A stretch of DNA of 64,000 bases from Cenococcum geophilum 1.58 (Eukaryota; Ascomycota; Dothideomycetes; Gloniales; Gloniaceae): positions 2,046,001 to 2,110,000 of the forward strand of contig KV748196.1 of NCBI GenBank assembly GCA_001692895.1, read 5' to 3'. Each line of letters begins with the position of its first letter. Position 1 is the first letter of the stretch. Of this stretch, positions 33,830-45,891 are shown piece after piece. A program made the translations under genes and the position numbers. The notes under the pieces are model-generated. The model saw nothing but the letters and a program-made list of their open reading frames with translations, did not search any database and was not told the origin of the DNA.

Positions 33830-36291
33830 ACGCGAGCAGGGCAACGATGAGGATCCATGGCTTCGATGACGCGGAGTTGCCACGTAGCAATGGTGTTGGA
33901 CTGAGGGAACAAGGGAGAAGTTTCATCCGCAGTATCGCGTCGTTGGGATGTGTTGGCTTCTCACATGACAGCTTCTAATGAAGAAAAAACGAGTGACATG
34001 TACAATAGAGTTGTTGCTGCAAGACTGTATTTAACAAGTATATTGGGTCAACGTGGTAAGAGAGAGCAATGGCGGAGGCAGTCATGTTGAAACCGCTAGT
34101 TGTGGCCATTCCTGCCAGGTCTACGTTTTGCCGTACGCGTTATCGAAGGAATTCGGGGCTCGGCATAAGTTTATACGGAGTTCGCTACGTACTGACTTTC
34201 TGCTTTGGGTGTTAATTTCCCCAGCGAAATGTCCCCTCTCGCTCATGAGTGCCTAGGCATTTTAATTTCGATTCAAGTATCATAATTCTGTTTCATACAA
34301 ATATCTAGGAGAAGTGGGCAGCCTTGATTTGTGTCATTTATTAGAGCTCGCGAACTCCACTTAGTTGCCAATCCACCCCTTAACCTGCCAATCCTGGTTA
34401 GAGATACGAGGACCCCTTTCACAGACCCCTACGTGGCTATAATCCCTCTACAAATTTTGAGACATTTTATTGCAGGCCTTAGCCTAACCTACCCCGTATA
34501 TTCAGAGCCAGTTATTAGGCCACCGTGAAATAAACTAGCCCTATACTTCCGAAACCAAGTATATAGTACTTCTCACAGAGTTCCTATGAGGCTATATTTA
34601 AATCCCGTGTTAAGGCGAGCACCGCAACTTTAGCGGTAAAGAGATATTGGAGTGGGTTCAACAAGATTGCCAATTCTATGGAGTCTTAATTCTCGCGCTC
34701 ACGCAGCAAAGGGACTAACAAATTTCCAATCCAGAGGACATAGACAATACATATCCATAAGACCTAGGAGTAGGGCGATACTTAGCGCCACTCATCTACG
34801 GAGACGGAAAGAAACTATCCCCTTGGCACTTACTAGACGCCTAAGAAAGATGAACAGCAGGCGTGACTAGAGTAAGGCAACGCCTGCCTAGCCTTTTAGA
34901 AAGGCAGCAGAGACACTTGAGACACTTTAATGTTGCTGACTGACAAATAACCCCGAGGATTTTGCCTTTTTCTTAGGATTTCGACCGGCTTAGGCGTGTT
35001 TGTGAACCTGTCTCAAAATCTAACGTATGACATCGACAAACGATTCGGCCGGGCCAGACTTGGTAACAAGCAAGCTGTCAAGCCCGCTTTGACTACTACG
35101 AGCACCTTGCACATCATCACGGACCTCTCTAGAAGTGCCTTGCACCGGTGCACTTACCATATACTTGTCCATGCGGGCTTGACAGCTTGCTTCTTATCAA
35201 GTCTGACTTCGAGCGATATATCTGTGACGATGCCAGCCTCAGTCTGGCTTGCCAGGAGGCTAAGTAACACTAAACGAAAGTACTAAAGTAGATGTATGTG
35301 GAAGCCTTAGTTATCAGAGATTACTGTCTCTGCCATGTGAAAAAGACAACAGGAATAAAATTTCGGACTTTCAAAATCTGTATTTGCTAGCGGATCAAGA
35401 TTATCAATAAGCTTTTAGTGAGAGTATTATTCTCCAATAGAGCAACATAGCAACAATTGCCAGCCGCCCCGGTGAAAAGAGAAATACGATATGTAATACG
35501 ATATTGCCAGGGGTGGCTGAACAGGCCGCGTCGAAGGAATCTCACGTAAGAAACAACATGAATGATATAAGAACGATAATTTATACTAGCGCAGGCATTA
35601 GGTAGTTAATTTTCAGATATTGATTGGATCGATATCTATGGTAGAACTATCATTACAAAGTAAGTATACAAGAGACCAAAACAATCCAACAAGCGCAACG
35701 CAGACTTGGAAAAACATCCAAAACCAAGATTATAAAAAGTTGGCTGAAACACGAAACATTCCAATAACCATTCCAACCCCAAGACACCTACGCCCCGCCT
35801 CATGAAGATTTGCAGCCGTATTTTATGAAGTTTAAATTGATCGGCTAGCTTAGAGGTTGGGCATTGCGGCCTAATCGAAGGGCCACAACCCTGGAGTAAG
35901 TGCCCCATTTATTGCATGTTTTGGGCAGAAACTTCCATGGCATGTCTGTATGCCCTACTACTTTCCACCAATCCTGGAATTGGAGGTTGGTGATTCAAGG
36001 CGATAGAATGCCTCTGATGAGCTTTCTAGTTAGTCGGCTACTTAATAGCCAATCAGAAACTTTGTATGTTTTAGTCGAAAGGCGAACCATCTCAGAATGC
36101 CACGTACACTGGAGGGCTATGTTTAGCTGACCCCCCAAAGTACAAAGATGGTCTCCTGGAATGACATTTCGAAGGTAAATCCGTTGACACTTTCCATACA
36201 GCCCTAGTAACTCGAAGTATTTCCGTATACGAGTTATTGTGACCTATCAGGTATGTCCCTCTTCCCTTACTCTTTGCTCTGTATTATCCTC
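33830..36291. other. Gene-free accessory stretch
   Basis: About 2.4 kb without a supported gene. It contains the hairpin-forming inverted repeat at 35056-35204. The sequence is AT-leaning and its short frames show no recognisable motifs. The last 150 bases are the 3' flank of pfa5. Confidence 0.5.
35056..35204. repeat. Inverted repeat with 32-bp arms
   Basis: Arm 35056-35087 (AGACTTGGTAACAAGCAAGC...) and arm 35173-35204 are reverse complements with 2 mismatches over 32 bases, separated by 85 bases. The loop carries a smaller inverted pair around GCACCTTGCA and the palindrome-like TGCACCGGTGCA. It may be a small MITE or a structured RNA. No clear target duplication was found. Confidence 0.7.
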
Positions 36292-37842
36292 TCATCCCTC
36301 GGGTTCGCCGTTGCTAGCTCCGCTCTTATGCCTCCTGTGCCGTCTTTTATGCCAACGTCGGTCCAGTTTCTCCGTAGCGTAGCCAGGTAATAAGCCTGCT
36401 TGACGCTTTAACTTCTCTACCACTGGCCCAAACTCGAAGTGGCTATCATCCCGATCATGCTTCGTGCAAGGACTATATTTAACAGGAAGCAACCAATCGT
36501 ACCATGTATCCCCAAGAACGCTCTTTAAATTGCGAAGTGGACCAACATCCCAAGGGTTGTCCCCAGGTTCTGTTTGAAGGATAACATAATCACGCGTATG
36601 CGTACGGTCGCCTGGATCTTGGAGAGGCTGCGGTTGCTGAGCTTGATTGGGGTATGTAACAACACCAGGCCCATATCCGAGCCTGCTCAGTGGCGACCTT
36701 ACCGGCCCTGAAGAATCCACTAGTGCCGCAAGGTAGTACACGGCATTCCCCTTATCAAGGTTCTCAATAGTTGTGAGATTTTGCGAGGTAAGTTGAAGCG
36801 TACTCGCAGCCATTCCGACCGAGAAAAGACAGAACATAGTAGCTAATGCAAGAGCAACAGCCCAGGTAGCCTGTACATCGGCAGTCTAAATAGAGGATGT
36901 CAGTTGGTTCGTACGAATATAATTAGTTGAAGAAAAGGCTCAGCGCGGGCGAGCGTTGGAGCCAGGATACTCTACGAGATTCTCGAATAAGGATTCCAAT
37001 GAAAGAAGAATAAAGGGACAGCGTGCGGAACTATAGGAATATTTTACTGCCAAGAAACCTGCGCTGCACGCTGCATATAATTCATACGCTGGGGAAGAGA
37101 AAGGATGAAAGAAGAGGGATGGTAGCGCCATAACGAGCAGGCAGATTCCAAAGGCAAAAGAAAATGCAGATTGACAATTAAAAGGCGAGAAAAACCAACC
37201 TTTCGCTTCCGCTCCGCTAATAGAACGGCCATAACTATCATTACAAAGCTTGTGTAGAGCGCTCCATACGAATTGAATTGGATAAAGAATTTAAGGTTGT
37301 TCTCAGAGACTATACCTCCTACCCACGGGCAGAAATGATCCATCCTATGAACGCAGCGTCCAATCTGGCTACAATGATGGGTTCGATCTAGTTTCCAGTT
37401 CTTACATTTGTCACACCATATAGGCTTGCCTTGGGGATCGCACACGAAGACATCCTTGGTATAAAATTGTTCCAAGCCCGGGGCCGTGTCTTTCCCTACA
37501 CCTTGCCCAAGAGGAGTATATCCTGGGTCGGTCCAGATAATTTGAAGGGTTCTAAAGTAACAAAACGCCATAGGTAGTACGAGGATAAAGTATAGGACTA
37601 GGATCGCAATGGCAGCGCCATGACGAGGATAAATACCCAGTTGCCGGAGTTCTCTGGATGGATGGATGAGATATTCCACTGCGAAGGGTCAATATCACAT
37701 TTGAAGCAATTAAGGCCAGAGGCGCACCTGTGACTTTAACTACGATTACCCAAGTAACATATACAACGGCAGCTATCATAAAGAGAGGAATGACAGCAGC
37801 AGCAGACCTATTGATGGTCCTCTCACTCCGTGGAGTCGCCAT
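36292..37842 (-). CDS. pfa5: Palmitoyltransferase Pfa5 (DHHC family)
   Basis: Three exons on the minus strand: 37842-37728, 37678-37200 and 36885-36292. Introns are 49 and 314 bp and phases close to 395 residues. A membrane segment in exon 1 (AAAVIPLFMIAAVVYVTWVI) and another in exon 2 precede TDPGY and the cysteine-rich domain CDKCKNWKLDRTHHCSQIGR then CVHRMDHFCPWVGG. The active-site motif is DHFC (about 152-155) rather than DHHC, a variant I recall for fungal Pfa5. Two further membrane segments follow; exon 3 carries TADVQATWAVALALATMF and STLQLTSQNLTTIENL, then a basic His/Arg-rich tail. It S-acylates proteins at internal membranes. Start: the ATG at 37842 gives the family-like beginning; the frame is open to 37959. 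The 314-bp intron is long for this window. Confidence 0.9.
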
Positions 37843-39752
37843 AGATGGAAAAGTGGATGTTGCTGACAGGGCCATGTCCTTTGCGGAGCTCAGCCTCATT
37901 CGCGGGAAAGATAAGTCACGTGTTATCACGTGATGGGGATCATATGCTGATTGGACCAAGCTCGATTAAGTTATCTGATCGATGCGGGGTCTCCCGGCAA
38001 CTTGTCTTCATCGTCAGTCCATCGCCAATTCATCGTTCCTTCATCGTCTCTTCATGTTTCGAAAATGCCAATGTTCTCCAGAAGACTGACAGGGTTTGGC
38101 AGAAGAATAGGGAAGACCAGTTGCTGCGTCAGCGCCTCCAATTGCCTGCCGCTTAGCAAATTCGCGTCACACTGTAACGCCAAGTAAGCTCCCCAGCGCC
38201 CAGCGCCCTCACCTCGACGCCCCGGCTTTAAGCCTCGCTCTCGCCCTGATTCCTTAATACCTCACTCTTCACCGGCGGGCACCTGAGGAGACAGGGCTTT
38301 TCTGTCCTTCGTTCTAAGCCTGCGTCACGCGGCCCTCCTGAGGCTCTTTTTCCATACCCTCATTGAAAAGGCAAATCCTCTCGGAAATGAGGCAAACGCC
38401 CTAAATCCTAGCCTTGCGTTACACGTCAATGCCGCCCGTCTTTTTGGATCACAGCCTGATCAGATTGTCCACACTTCTCGGATCGAAACACCATTAACTG
38501 GCATCCTCTCTCTCTGCCTCAAATGCAGGGCGGACTGCTTCATGGTGTGTTGGCAGAGTTAAATCTAGCCTTTCTAACCATAACCCGATTATAAGAACGA
38601 GCTGCGCCTCCCCTCTCCAGCAGCCGACCGGCCACTTCACCGTGCACTCTCCCCCCTTGGCTGGCTCGTCGCTGTGCGGGCAGATCTCAACCCTGAGGGC
38701 GCGAGAAGCCGGCACGGTCGCCGGAAGGGCCGTCGGCGGGGCGACCGCCAAACTCGGAGGGCCAACAGAGTCGGGTGCTTATCAGAGCACTTTGGTACGT
38801 TTTGTCCATACAGGAAGAAACTAGCACTAATGCTACCGGAAAGTATTCTGCCAGGAAGATGGCAAGCCCTAGGCCAGAGGCTGAGCCCGAGCTCTTCTGT
38901 CTGCCTTGTACTCTACTCGACTGAATCTCCACTTCTTTTTCCTCATAAACACGCCCAGGCTTCCTGTTGTGGCTCTGCAAGGGCCGGGAACACATCACAA
39001 GCAGACCGGAATCAGGGCAGGCAGACTGAGGATAACAAACCCACTTGCCCGTCAGGGATTACGCCTGGCCGCAGTGCTTCTAAGAACAATATCAATCTCA
39101 ACCCGTAGTTGAGCACAAAAAGTCATTGTAGGCACAAAGGCCTCTAATGTGAGCTTTGCGAGGCTTACTGGCCGCCATATCTCACCTGTCGTAGCGAATC
39201 GCTGCACTATATTGACCTAAGGTTCACCAGGGGCCGTTCCTCCAAGCGCAGAGCCCGCCCAACGAGCCGCCGCCCAACGAGCCCCCTAACACTTTTGTCT
39301 CAGCATTAATTAGACTTCGATCCTTCATCAAGTCGCCGTAGAAGGCCAAAGCTAGGGTCTATGTCTCAGATATCTGTCACTATAGTCTCTTTGTATTTTG
39401 TTTGCGAAAATTGGAATCAATCATACGTCATCTGAATGATTATTTTACGTATTTCTCGTATTGTAACTTTTTGATACTAGCCAATCTTAGCTTTACCATC
39501 TCAGCCAATCAGTGGACTGGACGCCAGTCTGAATATCCATCTAGTTAGCAGCATTACTCAGGCTATCGGCAACATGCTTCGTCATAAATGGGCAGCTGAG
39601 CATCTCGTCCCGCATTATTAAAACAACGCTTCCTTACCTGAAATTTGTTACTGACTTTGGGACAAGCCTTTAGTATGAAAGGTACCGTATCGAATATTCC
39701 TCAAGAGGATAAAGGTCTCTCACCCGTATAGACCCCCCATACCGCTTAGGCG
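37843..39752. other. Gene-free region upstream of pfa5
   Basis: The first few hundred bases should contain the pfa5 promoter. A GC-rich section (38150-38800) and a tandem GCCCAACGAGCC word near 39255 are present, but no gene is supported on either strand. Confidence 0.4.
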
Positions 39753-40409
39753 CTGAGGCACAAAAGGCAGAGACTGAGCATATGACTGTCCTTTATGTAA
39801 GTCTTCCTTCCTCTTCCCAGTTGTGTCTTAGCTTTCAATCCCTCTTGGCAAAACTTCGGGTCAGCCTTCCTGCTGCAATGTCCTCCTCCGTCCCGGCCAA
39901 CAACGGCTCGCCGGTGGCCGAGGCCTCACCTAACCACATAGTATCATATCGAGTCACTCATACTTGCATATCTGTTGTGCTTCTCCTGACTGGCCTAGGT
40001 CTCAGCTCCAGGTGTCGACGGGTGCCCAACGATTAGGGGTGATGTCCTTAACAATGGTTTTCTGTGCCACCGTTGGTGCCTTTCCAATCTGTTGGCCTGA
40101 TACCTTGTCAACAATGGGTCCTCACGAGAGCCAATCCCTCAGGCCCTCTCGTCCCTTTATGATCACGCCCTCAGCACGGTCCTCTTATTCGCCCTGACGG
40201 TGCCAATTCGCTGCTAACCATTTAGCTCTTGCATGGATGGTTCTGTGATATCGCCGGCCCCGACATCGCCCCGTCGCCCTTCGCCCTCTTTCAGCTAGTT
40301 GGCAGTCAGGGCGGTCGGGTATGGCCTCAGGAAGGCGTCTTCAGCTTTCCCTGTGGCTGCGCAAAGTACTTTTGCCCGCCGTGCACTGCCGTCCTAGGCA
40401 ATATGAGTG

Positions 40410-40418
40410 TATATATAC
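40410..40418 (+). promoter_or_regulatory. TATA-like box of cysteine-rich gene 1
   Basis: GTGTATATATAC sits about 110 bp upstream of the ATG at 40522. An equivalent box is present at the same relative place before gene 2, following shared sequence around TTTTGC-C...GTGCACTGCC. Confidence 0.5.
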
Positions 40419-40521
40419 TCACTCGCCTCCACTACGAGAGAGTCAATTCTTTTTAATCCGACAGTCTGACAAACCACAAACATATTCTTCAACAACACGA
40501 TCCCTCGTCCATCACTTCAAA

Positions 40522-40992
40522 ATGTCTCTCACCGACAGTGCGTCTACACCCTCCTTCAATACCCTCGGCGGGCCGACCGATTACTACTGCTGCGGCTGTG
40601 GATTTGGGCCACAGTCAATAAATATGTGCCCCAAGTGCATTAATTGCGGCCATACCGGCTGTTCAAGTTGCGAATCTGACGCAACGGAGGGAATTTCTGG
40701 CCGAGAAATAGGCGCAAGTGCCACGACGGTAGAGAGAGTCGATTTTACAGACGTCTCCTCCGATGTCAACTTGACATTTCAACGTCCTTCTCCCACAGCT
40801 TTCGCCACAACTCGCCTTGAAGGTACCAATATACACGGGCTTATCTTCGATGAAGAGGCGAACGATAGCGAGCATTTCACTTGGTATTGCTGTAGTTGTG
40901 GGGATGGTCCAATGGGTACCGCCAACAACGCGGGGTGCTGCGAGTGTGGGCACTGGAGATGTGAGATGTGTTCTGTGGAGGGTGGCAAATGA
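40522..40992 (+). CDS. Small cysteine-rich protein 1 (double putative zinc-binding module)
   Basis: Intronless, 156 residues. Two copies of one Cys/His module: residues 21-50 (YYCCGCGFG, then CPKC, INCGHTGCSSC; ligands C23, C24, C26, C36, C39, C42, H44, C47, C50) and near the C-terminus (WYCCSCGDG, GCCECGHWRCEMC). The pattern CCxC-x(9)-CxxC(xxC)xHxxCxxC looks like a zinc ribbon or treble clef. The linker is acidic and Ser/Thr-rich. There is no signal peptide, so it is probably cytosolic or nuclear. Upstream ATGs in the same frame are not conserved in gene 2, and the ATG at 40522 aligns with that of gene 2, which decides the start. I know W-x-C-C-x-C-x-x-G modules of this kind from ascomycete hypothetical proteins; function is unknown. 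Confidence 0.75.
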   Translation: MSLTDSASTPSFNTLGGPTDYYCCGCGFGPQSINMCPKCINCGHTGCSSCESDATEGISGREIGASATTVERVDFTDVSSDVNLTFQRPSPTAFATTRLEGTNIHGLIFDEEANDSEHFTWYCCSCGDGPMGTANNAGCCECGHWRCEMCSVEGGK

Positions 40993-42628
40993 CCTTCAAT
41001 TGAAAAAATGAAAAATCAATTCATGTGGTTTTAGGTTTGTTGCGGTCCATATTAACGCAGCTGTAAGGCCGATTTGCTTATATGATCCGCAGGTCAATCC
41101 ACAGATCTTCCTTGCCGCTATTACAACCTGCCTCAGCTTCTAAACACTGTTACGAACAGAGCCCCTCGCAGAAGACAAATATAGGGCCCTGAAAGACTTT
41201 TCTAGACGGCGCATCTTTATTTACCAGGCAGTTGCTCTTGGGATTCACTACTGGTCTTCCACCTACTCTTCACCTTCTCCCCCCCCCCCCAGCCCTCTCT
41301 TTTTTTTCTTACATGGCGCATACCCTTCAGCTGCAGTAGTTTTATTCATAGAGATCTCCGTTTTGCGTTGTTGTTCTTTAGGATGGCGGCTTGTCTTCTT
41401 AGCCTTTGTCTTGTCTTTTCTTCAACTCTGTTCTATGGAGGTACTCTACCATTACTCCCAGCATTTCAGCAAGCATTTACGGGCGGCGCATTATGCCAAT
41501 CTGGATTTTGCTGTGAGATTCGCGTCTCTTGGTTATCGATTCCGATGGGTAGGCAGTGCATGTAATGCATCGGGGTCGATATCCTTTCATTCTGTAACAC
41601 TTCAGGCACAAATCATACGTTGGAATTATCAAGCGGTGCATTCTATCAGCTTTTTAGCGAGGTACCGTCCTCCTTAAAGGCATTAAAGTGAAACATATAA
41701 GCCGGCTGACGGCTGTGGCGTCACGCACTGCAATGCAGCCGGAAAACACTGCCTTGCAAAAATTCAATTTACACGCGAAATTCAGGGCTGGCCAGCCTCG
41801 CTGGCGCGGCTCTTGCGCCCGCAGCTGATATACATCCTGCGAATCGGCCCTGTTCAAACGTCAGGGCTAAGGTACAAAAGGCAAAGACTTTGAGCACATG
41901 ACTGTCCCTTGATATAAGTCTTCCTTCTTCCAACCGTGCTAATTCCACCGCTGTTCAGATTCGCCCACCGGACGTCCTTTTCCTAGTCATGTCTTAGTTC
42001 TCTGTCCCTCCCCGGCGAAGGTACTTCGGAGAAGCCTTACCTGCCTGCGGTGTCCTCCGTCCCCGCCTAGCAACGGCTTACCGGCGGCCCAGGCCTCACT
42101 TAACGACGGATAAATATCTGCTGCCAAGCGAAGCAGTGCACTGCCTTAATTCACCCAAAGTATGACATCGAGTTACTCATACTTGCGCTTCTGTTGCGCT
42201 TCCCCTGATCGACTAGGTCTCAGCTCTGGGCATAAGCTAGTGCCCGGCGAGTAGGGGAATGCCCTCGACAACAGTTCGCTATGCAACCGTTGGTGCCTTC
42301 AACATCGTCTGTCTGCTCCCCCGTCGACTATGGTCCTCGATCACCTAATCCCTTAGGCGTTCTCACGCCCCTTGGAGCACGCCCTCAGCGGTCAGCTTTC
42401 TTCACCTCCATTACTGCAGCACATTCGCTCCTGGGTAGTTTTTGCCCTTACATGGCCTCTATGCTCGCGCTGATCCTCAAAGAGCGCCCCATTCGCCCTT
42501 CGCCCTCTCTTCGACCGTTAGAACACAAAAGGCGGCCTCGGTGGTCTTAGAAAGGCAGATAATTTCCTTCAGCTACCCTAGGCGCAGCCCAGGCATTTAT
42601 GTCTGACTTTTGCACAGCCATCTCATAC

Positions 42629-42638
42629 TATATAAATA
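42629..42638 (+). promoter_or_regulatory. TATA-like box of cysteine-rich gene 2
   Basis: ACTATATAAATAC about 145 bp upstream of the ATG at 42777, in the duplicated promoter segment. Confidence 0.5.
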
Positions 42639-42776
42639 CTAGTAACCAGAGCAAATCCTGTCATCATTGTCTCAGCCATACTGCCAAGCTTGCCTATTAA
42701 TCACTTTAAATATTCTTGACTTCCCACAACATCTTCGTCAAGCATTTCAAGTTCCATTAAATTCAAAACCGCAGTC

Positions 42777-43247
42777 ATGGTTTCCTTGCAGAATCCAACC
42801 TTTAACCCCAAGACCTGTGATCCTCCACAGACCTTCTACTGCTGTTGCTGTAAGTTCGGACCAATGTCATTGGCATTGCACCCATCCTGCATCAACTGCG
42901 GTCATTACGGCTGTTCTTATTGTGTTGCGGAAGCGATGGAGAGTATCTCCCTTCCAACGGCTTCCGAGCCAGAACCCACCGCGATCCTCATGGGTGCTCC
43001 CTCGACTACAGACGACGCAATAATACAACCGTCTTCGACCGCATCTTTGACAACATTTTGCCGAGACAACCCTTCCCAGACAAACACCATCCACGAAACT
43101 TTCAGCAACCAGGCACTAACTGATGGAGAGACCTACTGGTATTGCTGCGGCTGCGGAGATGGCCCAAAGACTACTGCCAATAACCCAGCGTGCTGTATGT
43201 GCGACCACCGGAAATGTATCCACTGCGATGAGAATGCTAGGAAGTAA
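42777..43247 (+). CDS. Small cysteine-rich protein 2 (paralogue of protein 1)
   Basis: Intronless and also 156 residues. It repeats the two-module layout: FYCCCCKFG with SCINCGHYGCSYC at the start, and YWYCCGCGDG with ACCMCDHRKCIHC at the end. Every cysteine of the module is retained, the histidines included, although the linker between modules has diverged strongly from that of protein 1. Conservation of the metal-ligand pattern against a drifting linker argues that both copies are under selection as proteins. It is the second unit of the tandem triplication. Confidence 0.75.
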   Translation: MVSLQNPTFNPKTCDPPQTFYCCCCKFGPMSLALHPSCINCGHYGCSYCVAEAMESISLPTASEPEPTAILMGAPSTTDDAIIQPSSTASLTTFCRDNPSQTNTIHETFSNQALTDGETYWYCCGCGDGPKTTANNPACCMCDHRKCIHCDENARK

Positions 43248-44241
43248 TCTAGCAATGGATCAATTCATATGGCTTCAGGTCTGTTGCTATCCATATTAAC
43301 GCAGCTGTAAAGCTGGTTGGCTTACAAGGACCACAGGTCAATTCACAGATCCTCCATGCCAGTCTTACACCCTGCCTCACCGTCCGAAAACTCTCACAAT
43401 CAGAATTTCTCGAAGACAACTACAGGGCTTGAATGGCTGTTCTGGGTGGCACACCTCTATTTCCAAGGCATTTGCTCTCGCGTTTCCTTACTGGTCTTCT
43501 ACCTATTCTTCACCTCTTCTCCAGGCCTCTCTTTTCCTTTCATGCAGCACATACCCTTTAGCTATTAGATTTCTGTTTTATATGGTTCTCCGTCTTGTAC
43601 TGTCGATCTTTAGTGATGAAGGTTCATTTGCTTGGTCTTTGTTACTCTTCCTTTCAACCGTTTTCTGTGGAGATACTTTGGCATCACTCCCAGCATTTAC
43701 AGCGAGCATTTATGGCGGCCACGTTTGCTGTTCTAGATGTTGCTGTGGGACTTGCGTCTCGCCCTGGTTATGTATTGCGATAGATTTGCTTGTCTTAGTG
43801 CAAGTAACGAATCGAAATCATTATCCTACCACTCCGAGCACTTTACCCACAAATCATACGTTAGATTACCAAATGGTGATTCTATTAGCACTTTGGCGAG
43901 CAGTCTTTCTTGTAAGGGCAATTAAGTGAAACACGTAAGACGACTAACGGCTCTGGCTTTACGCATTGCAGTGTATCCTGGCATCGCCCCATTCGCCCTT
44001 CGCCCTCCGCCCTCTTTCACCTGATGAGCACCCGGAAGGCGGCCTCAGTAGCTTTAAGGCTTTTTAATTTCCTTGGGCTATAATTTTATGCCTAGCTTTT
44101 GCACTGCCATGCCGTAGTTATCCAAGTACAAGTATCCAGGCCGCACTGCCGGTGTAGTTTCAAGCGCACTATTCAATTCATATATTTCCGAGCCACTAAC
44201 CTTCCTCAACATCTCAAGTCTCATAAATCCAAAAATCAATC

Positions 44242-44427
44242 ATGATTCCAGCACTCCATCCCTCTTCCGGCCCCCATACCTCCGGTCCTGATTCAGCGTA
44301 CTTCTACTGCTGCTCCTGTCACTACGGACCGATGCTGCTAGCATTGTACGCAGCATGCATCAACTGCGGCCATCAGGGCTGTTCAACATGCAATGCAGAA
44401 GCAGTTGAGGGAGCCTCTGGGTTGTAA
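44242..44427 (+). pseudogene. Small cysteine-rich protein, truncated third copy
   Basis: The first module is intact (FYCCSCHYG, ACINCGHQGCSTC), but the frame stops after 61 residues at 44425-44427. The sequence that follows goes directly into the 3' section of the unit, so the linker and the second module have been lost, probably by deletion. It could still encode a single-module peptide, but I see no sign that it is used. Confidence 0.65.
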
Positions 44428-45250
44428 TGCAGCTGCGCTATCGAGTCTAGAAAATAACATGCTCATTCCGGTTCGTTTCATAGCCCATCCCAATAAAGTT
44501 CCAAGGATGATAACTAACATATACTACAGACTAGCCCACTTAATTAGAGCATTTTCATGGATCTTCATGCTGCCCCTTACAACCTGCCTCACCGTCGAAA
44601 CACTATTACGAACAGAGTCCCTCGCAGAAGACAAGTATAGGGGCCTGAAAAACTTTCTTGGAGACACATCTTAATTAATAGGAAATTTGTTCTGGGGCTT
44701 CATTACTGATCTTCTACTTATTCTTCACCTATGCCGCCGCCCCTTTCTTCTTCTCCAATATGCCAATTTTTTTCCGGCTTCTAAGGTTATATTCCGTATT
44801 GCTCGTTACTCTGTGTTGTTTCCTTTCGGCGAAGGCTGCTCAGTTACCCTACCTTTGTCTGCTCTTTTTTTTCTTCAACGTTATCATGTGGAGGCACCTT
44901 TCTTTACCCGAAGTACGGCGGCGGCATGTGCTGTTTTGGATCTGCCGTGAGACTTGGGTCTCCTACCTTGGCTATGGGTTGGGTGTTCACATTTTTAGCA
45001 CTTTGTAGCGCAAATAATACGTTAGAATTACTAAATGATGAATTACCAGTACTTTTGCGAGCTGTCGTCCTTGTGAAACAAGTAAGCCAACCGGCGGCTG
45101 TGGCTTTACGCACTGCGGTGCAGCCGGGAAAAACTGCCTTGAGAAAACCCAATTTGCAAGCAAAACTTTAGGGCGGCCAGCCTCACCGGAGCGGCTCTTG
45201 GGCTTGCAGCTGATGTGCGCCCTGCGAATCGGCTTTATTCAAACGTCACC

Positions 45251-45891
45251 TCGCCCTCCATTGTTGGCTACCTTTGCCCTTTGCCCTTTGCGCACCTTTC
45301 CACTGCCCAACGGAGCCTGCGTGGCTTGGATTTAGAACCCTACACCGCTGTTGTCCTTCATTGTCAAAAAAGGGGTAAGATGGACGATGCGGAGGGCGAT
45401 GGTCTCAAACTAAATTTTGACTTCAGCGCCCGTAGGCAGCAACGCTAGCAGTGCTCAGGAGCGCACAGACGAATATTTGTGTGTGCAAATAGATGCATAG
45501 ATTTAGAGCTGCGTATTTACGTAGATAATTATGTACAATATGCCTGACGTATGAGAAAGCGGCGAAGTCCGTTGCACAATCACATCCATGCATCCAATAT
45601 CAAAAAACGGCCGTATGATAATGCCCCGCCCCCCACCACACCTTCGGCTCCACACAAGCTCGGGCACATATTTGCTCCTGCAGCTGTATCACCGGCGCCT
45701 TGGAAATCACACAAATGCCCTGTTCGGCCCATTTTTACCTTCCCCATGCGGGTCTTTCGTTCAACAATCCAGGGTTTGCTCCACGCTTCTCTGCTTCTTC
45801 AACAATGGAAACCAACCTATCCGAGGAATATTTTCCGTCATTCCTCTCCAGCTCTGTTGGAGCCCAGTCTCTCCTCCCCTCCTGTCATATC
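45251..45891. other. No gene seen; 3' flank of pet191
   Basis: Spacer after the triplication. The plus-strand frames here are antisense to pet191 or its 3' region. Confidence 0.4.

Larger units (their letters stand above)
39753..45250. repeat. Tandem segmental triplication carrying small cysteine-rich genes
   Basis: Three diverged units share sequence along their length. The unit start (CAAAAGGCA-A-GACT...CATGACTGTCC-TT) occurs near 39760 and 41873. Each unit has a coding region (40522, 42777, 44242), then a shared 3' section (ATATTAACGCAGCTGTAA near 41050 and 43292; CCTCGCAGAAGACAA near 41166 and 44619). A shared tail (CCGGCGGCTGTGGC- and GCGGCTCTTGxGC) lies near 41703-41860 and 45087-45245. 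Spacing is about 2.1-2.3 kb between units 1 and 2; unit 3 is shortened. The tails of units 1 and 3 are well preserved, while that of unit 2 is cut short near 43970. Confidence 0.8.

Noticed and set aside
41368-41677. Hydrophobic short frames after cysteine-rich gene 1 that look like secreted peptides
   Set aside because: The matching places in units 2 and 3 of the triplication do not keep the frame or residues, so these are probably non-coding 3' sequence.
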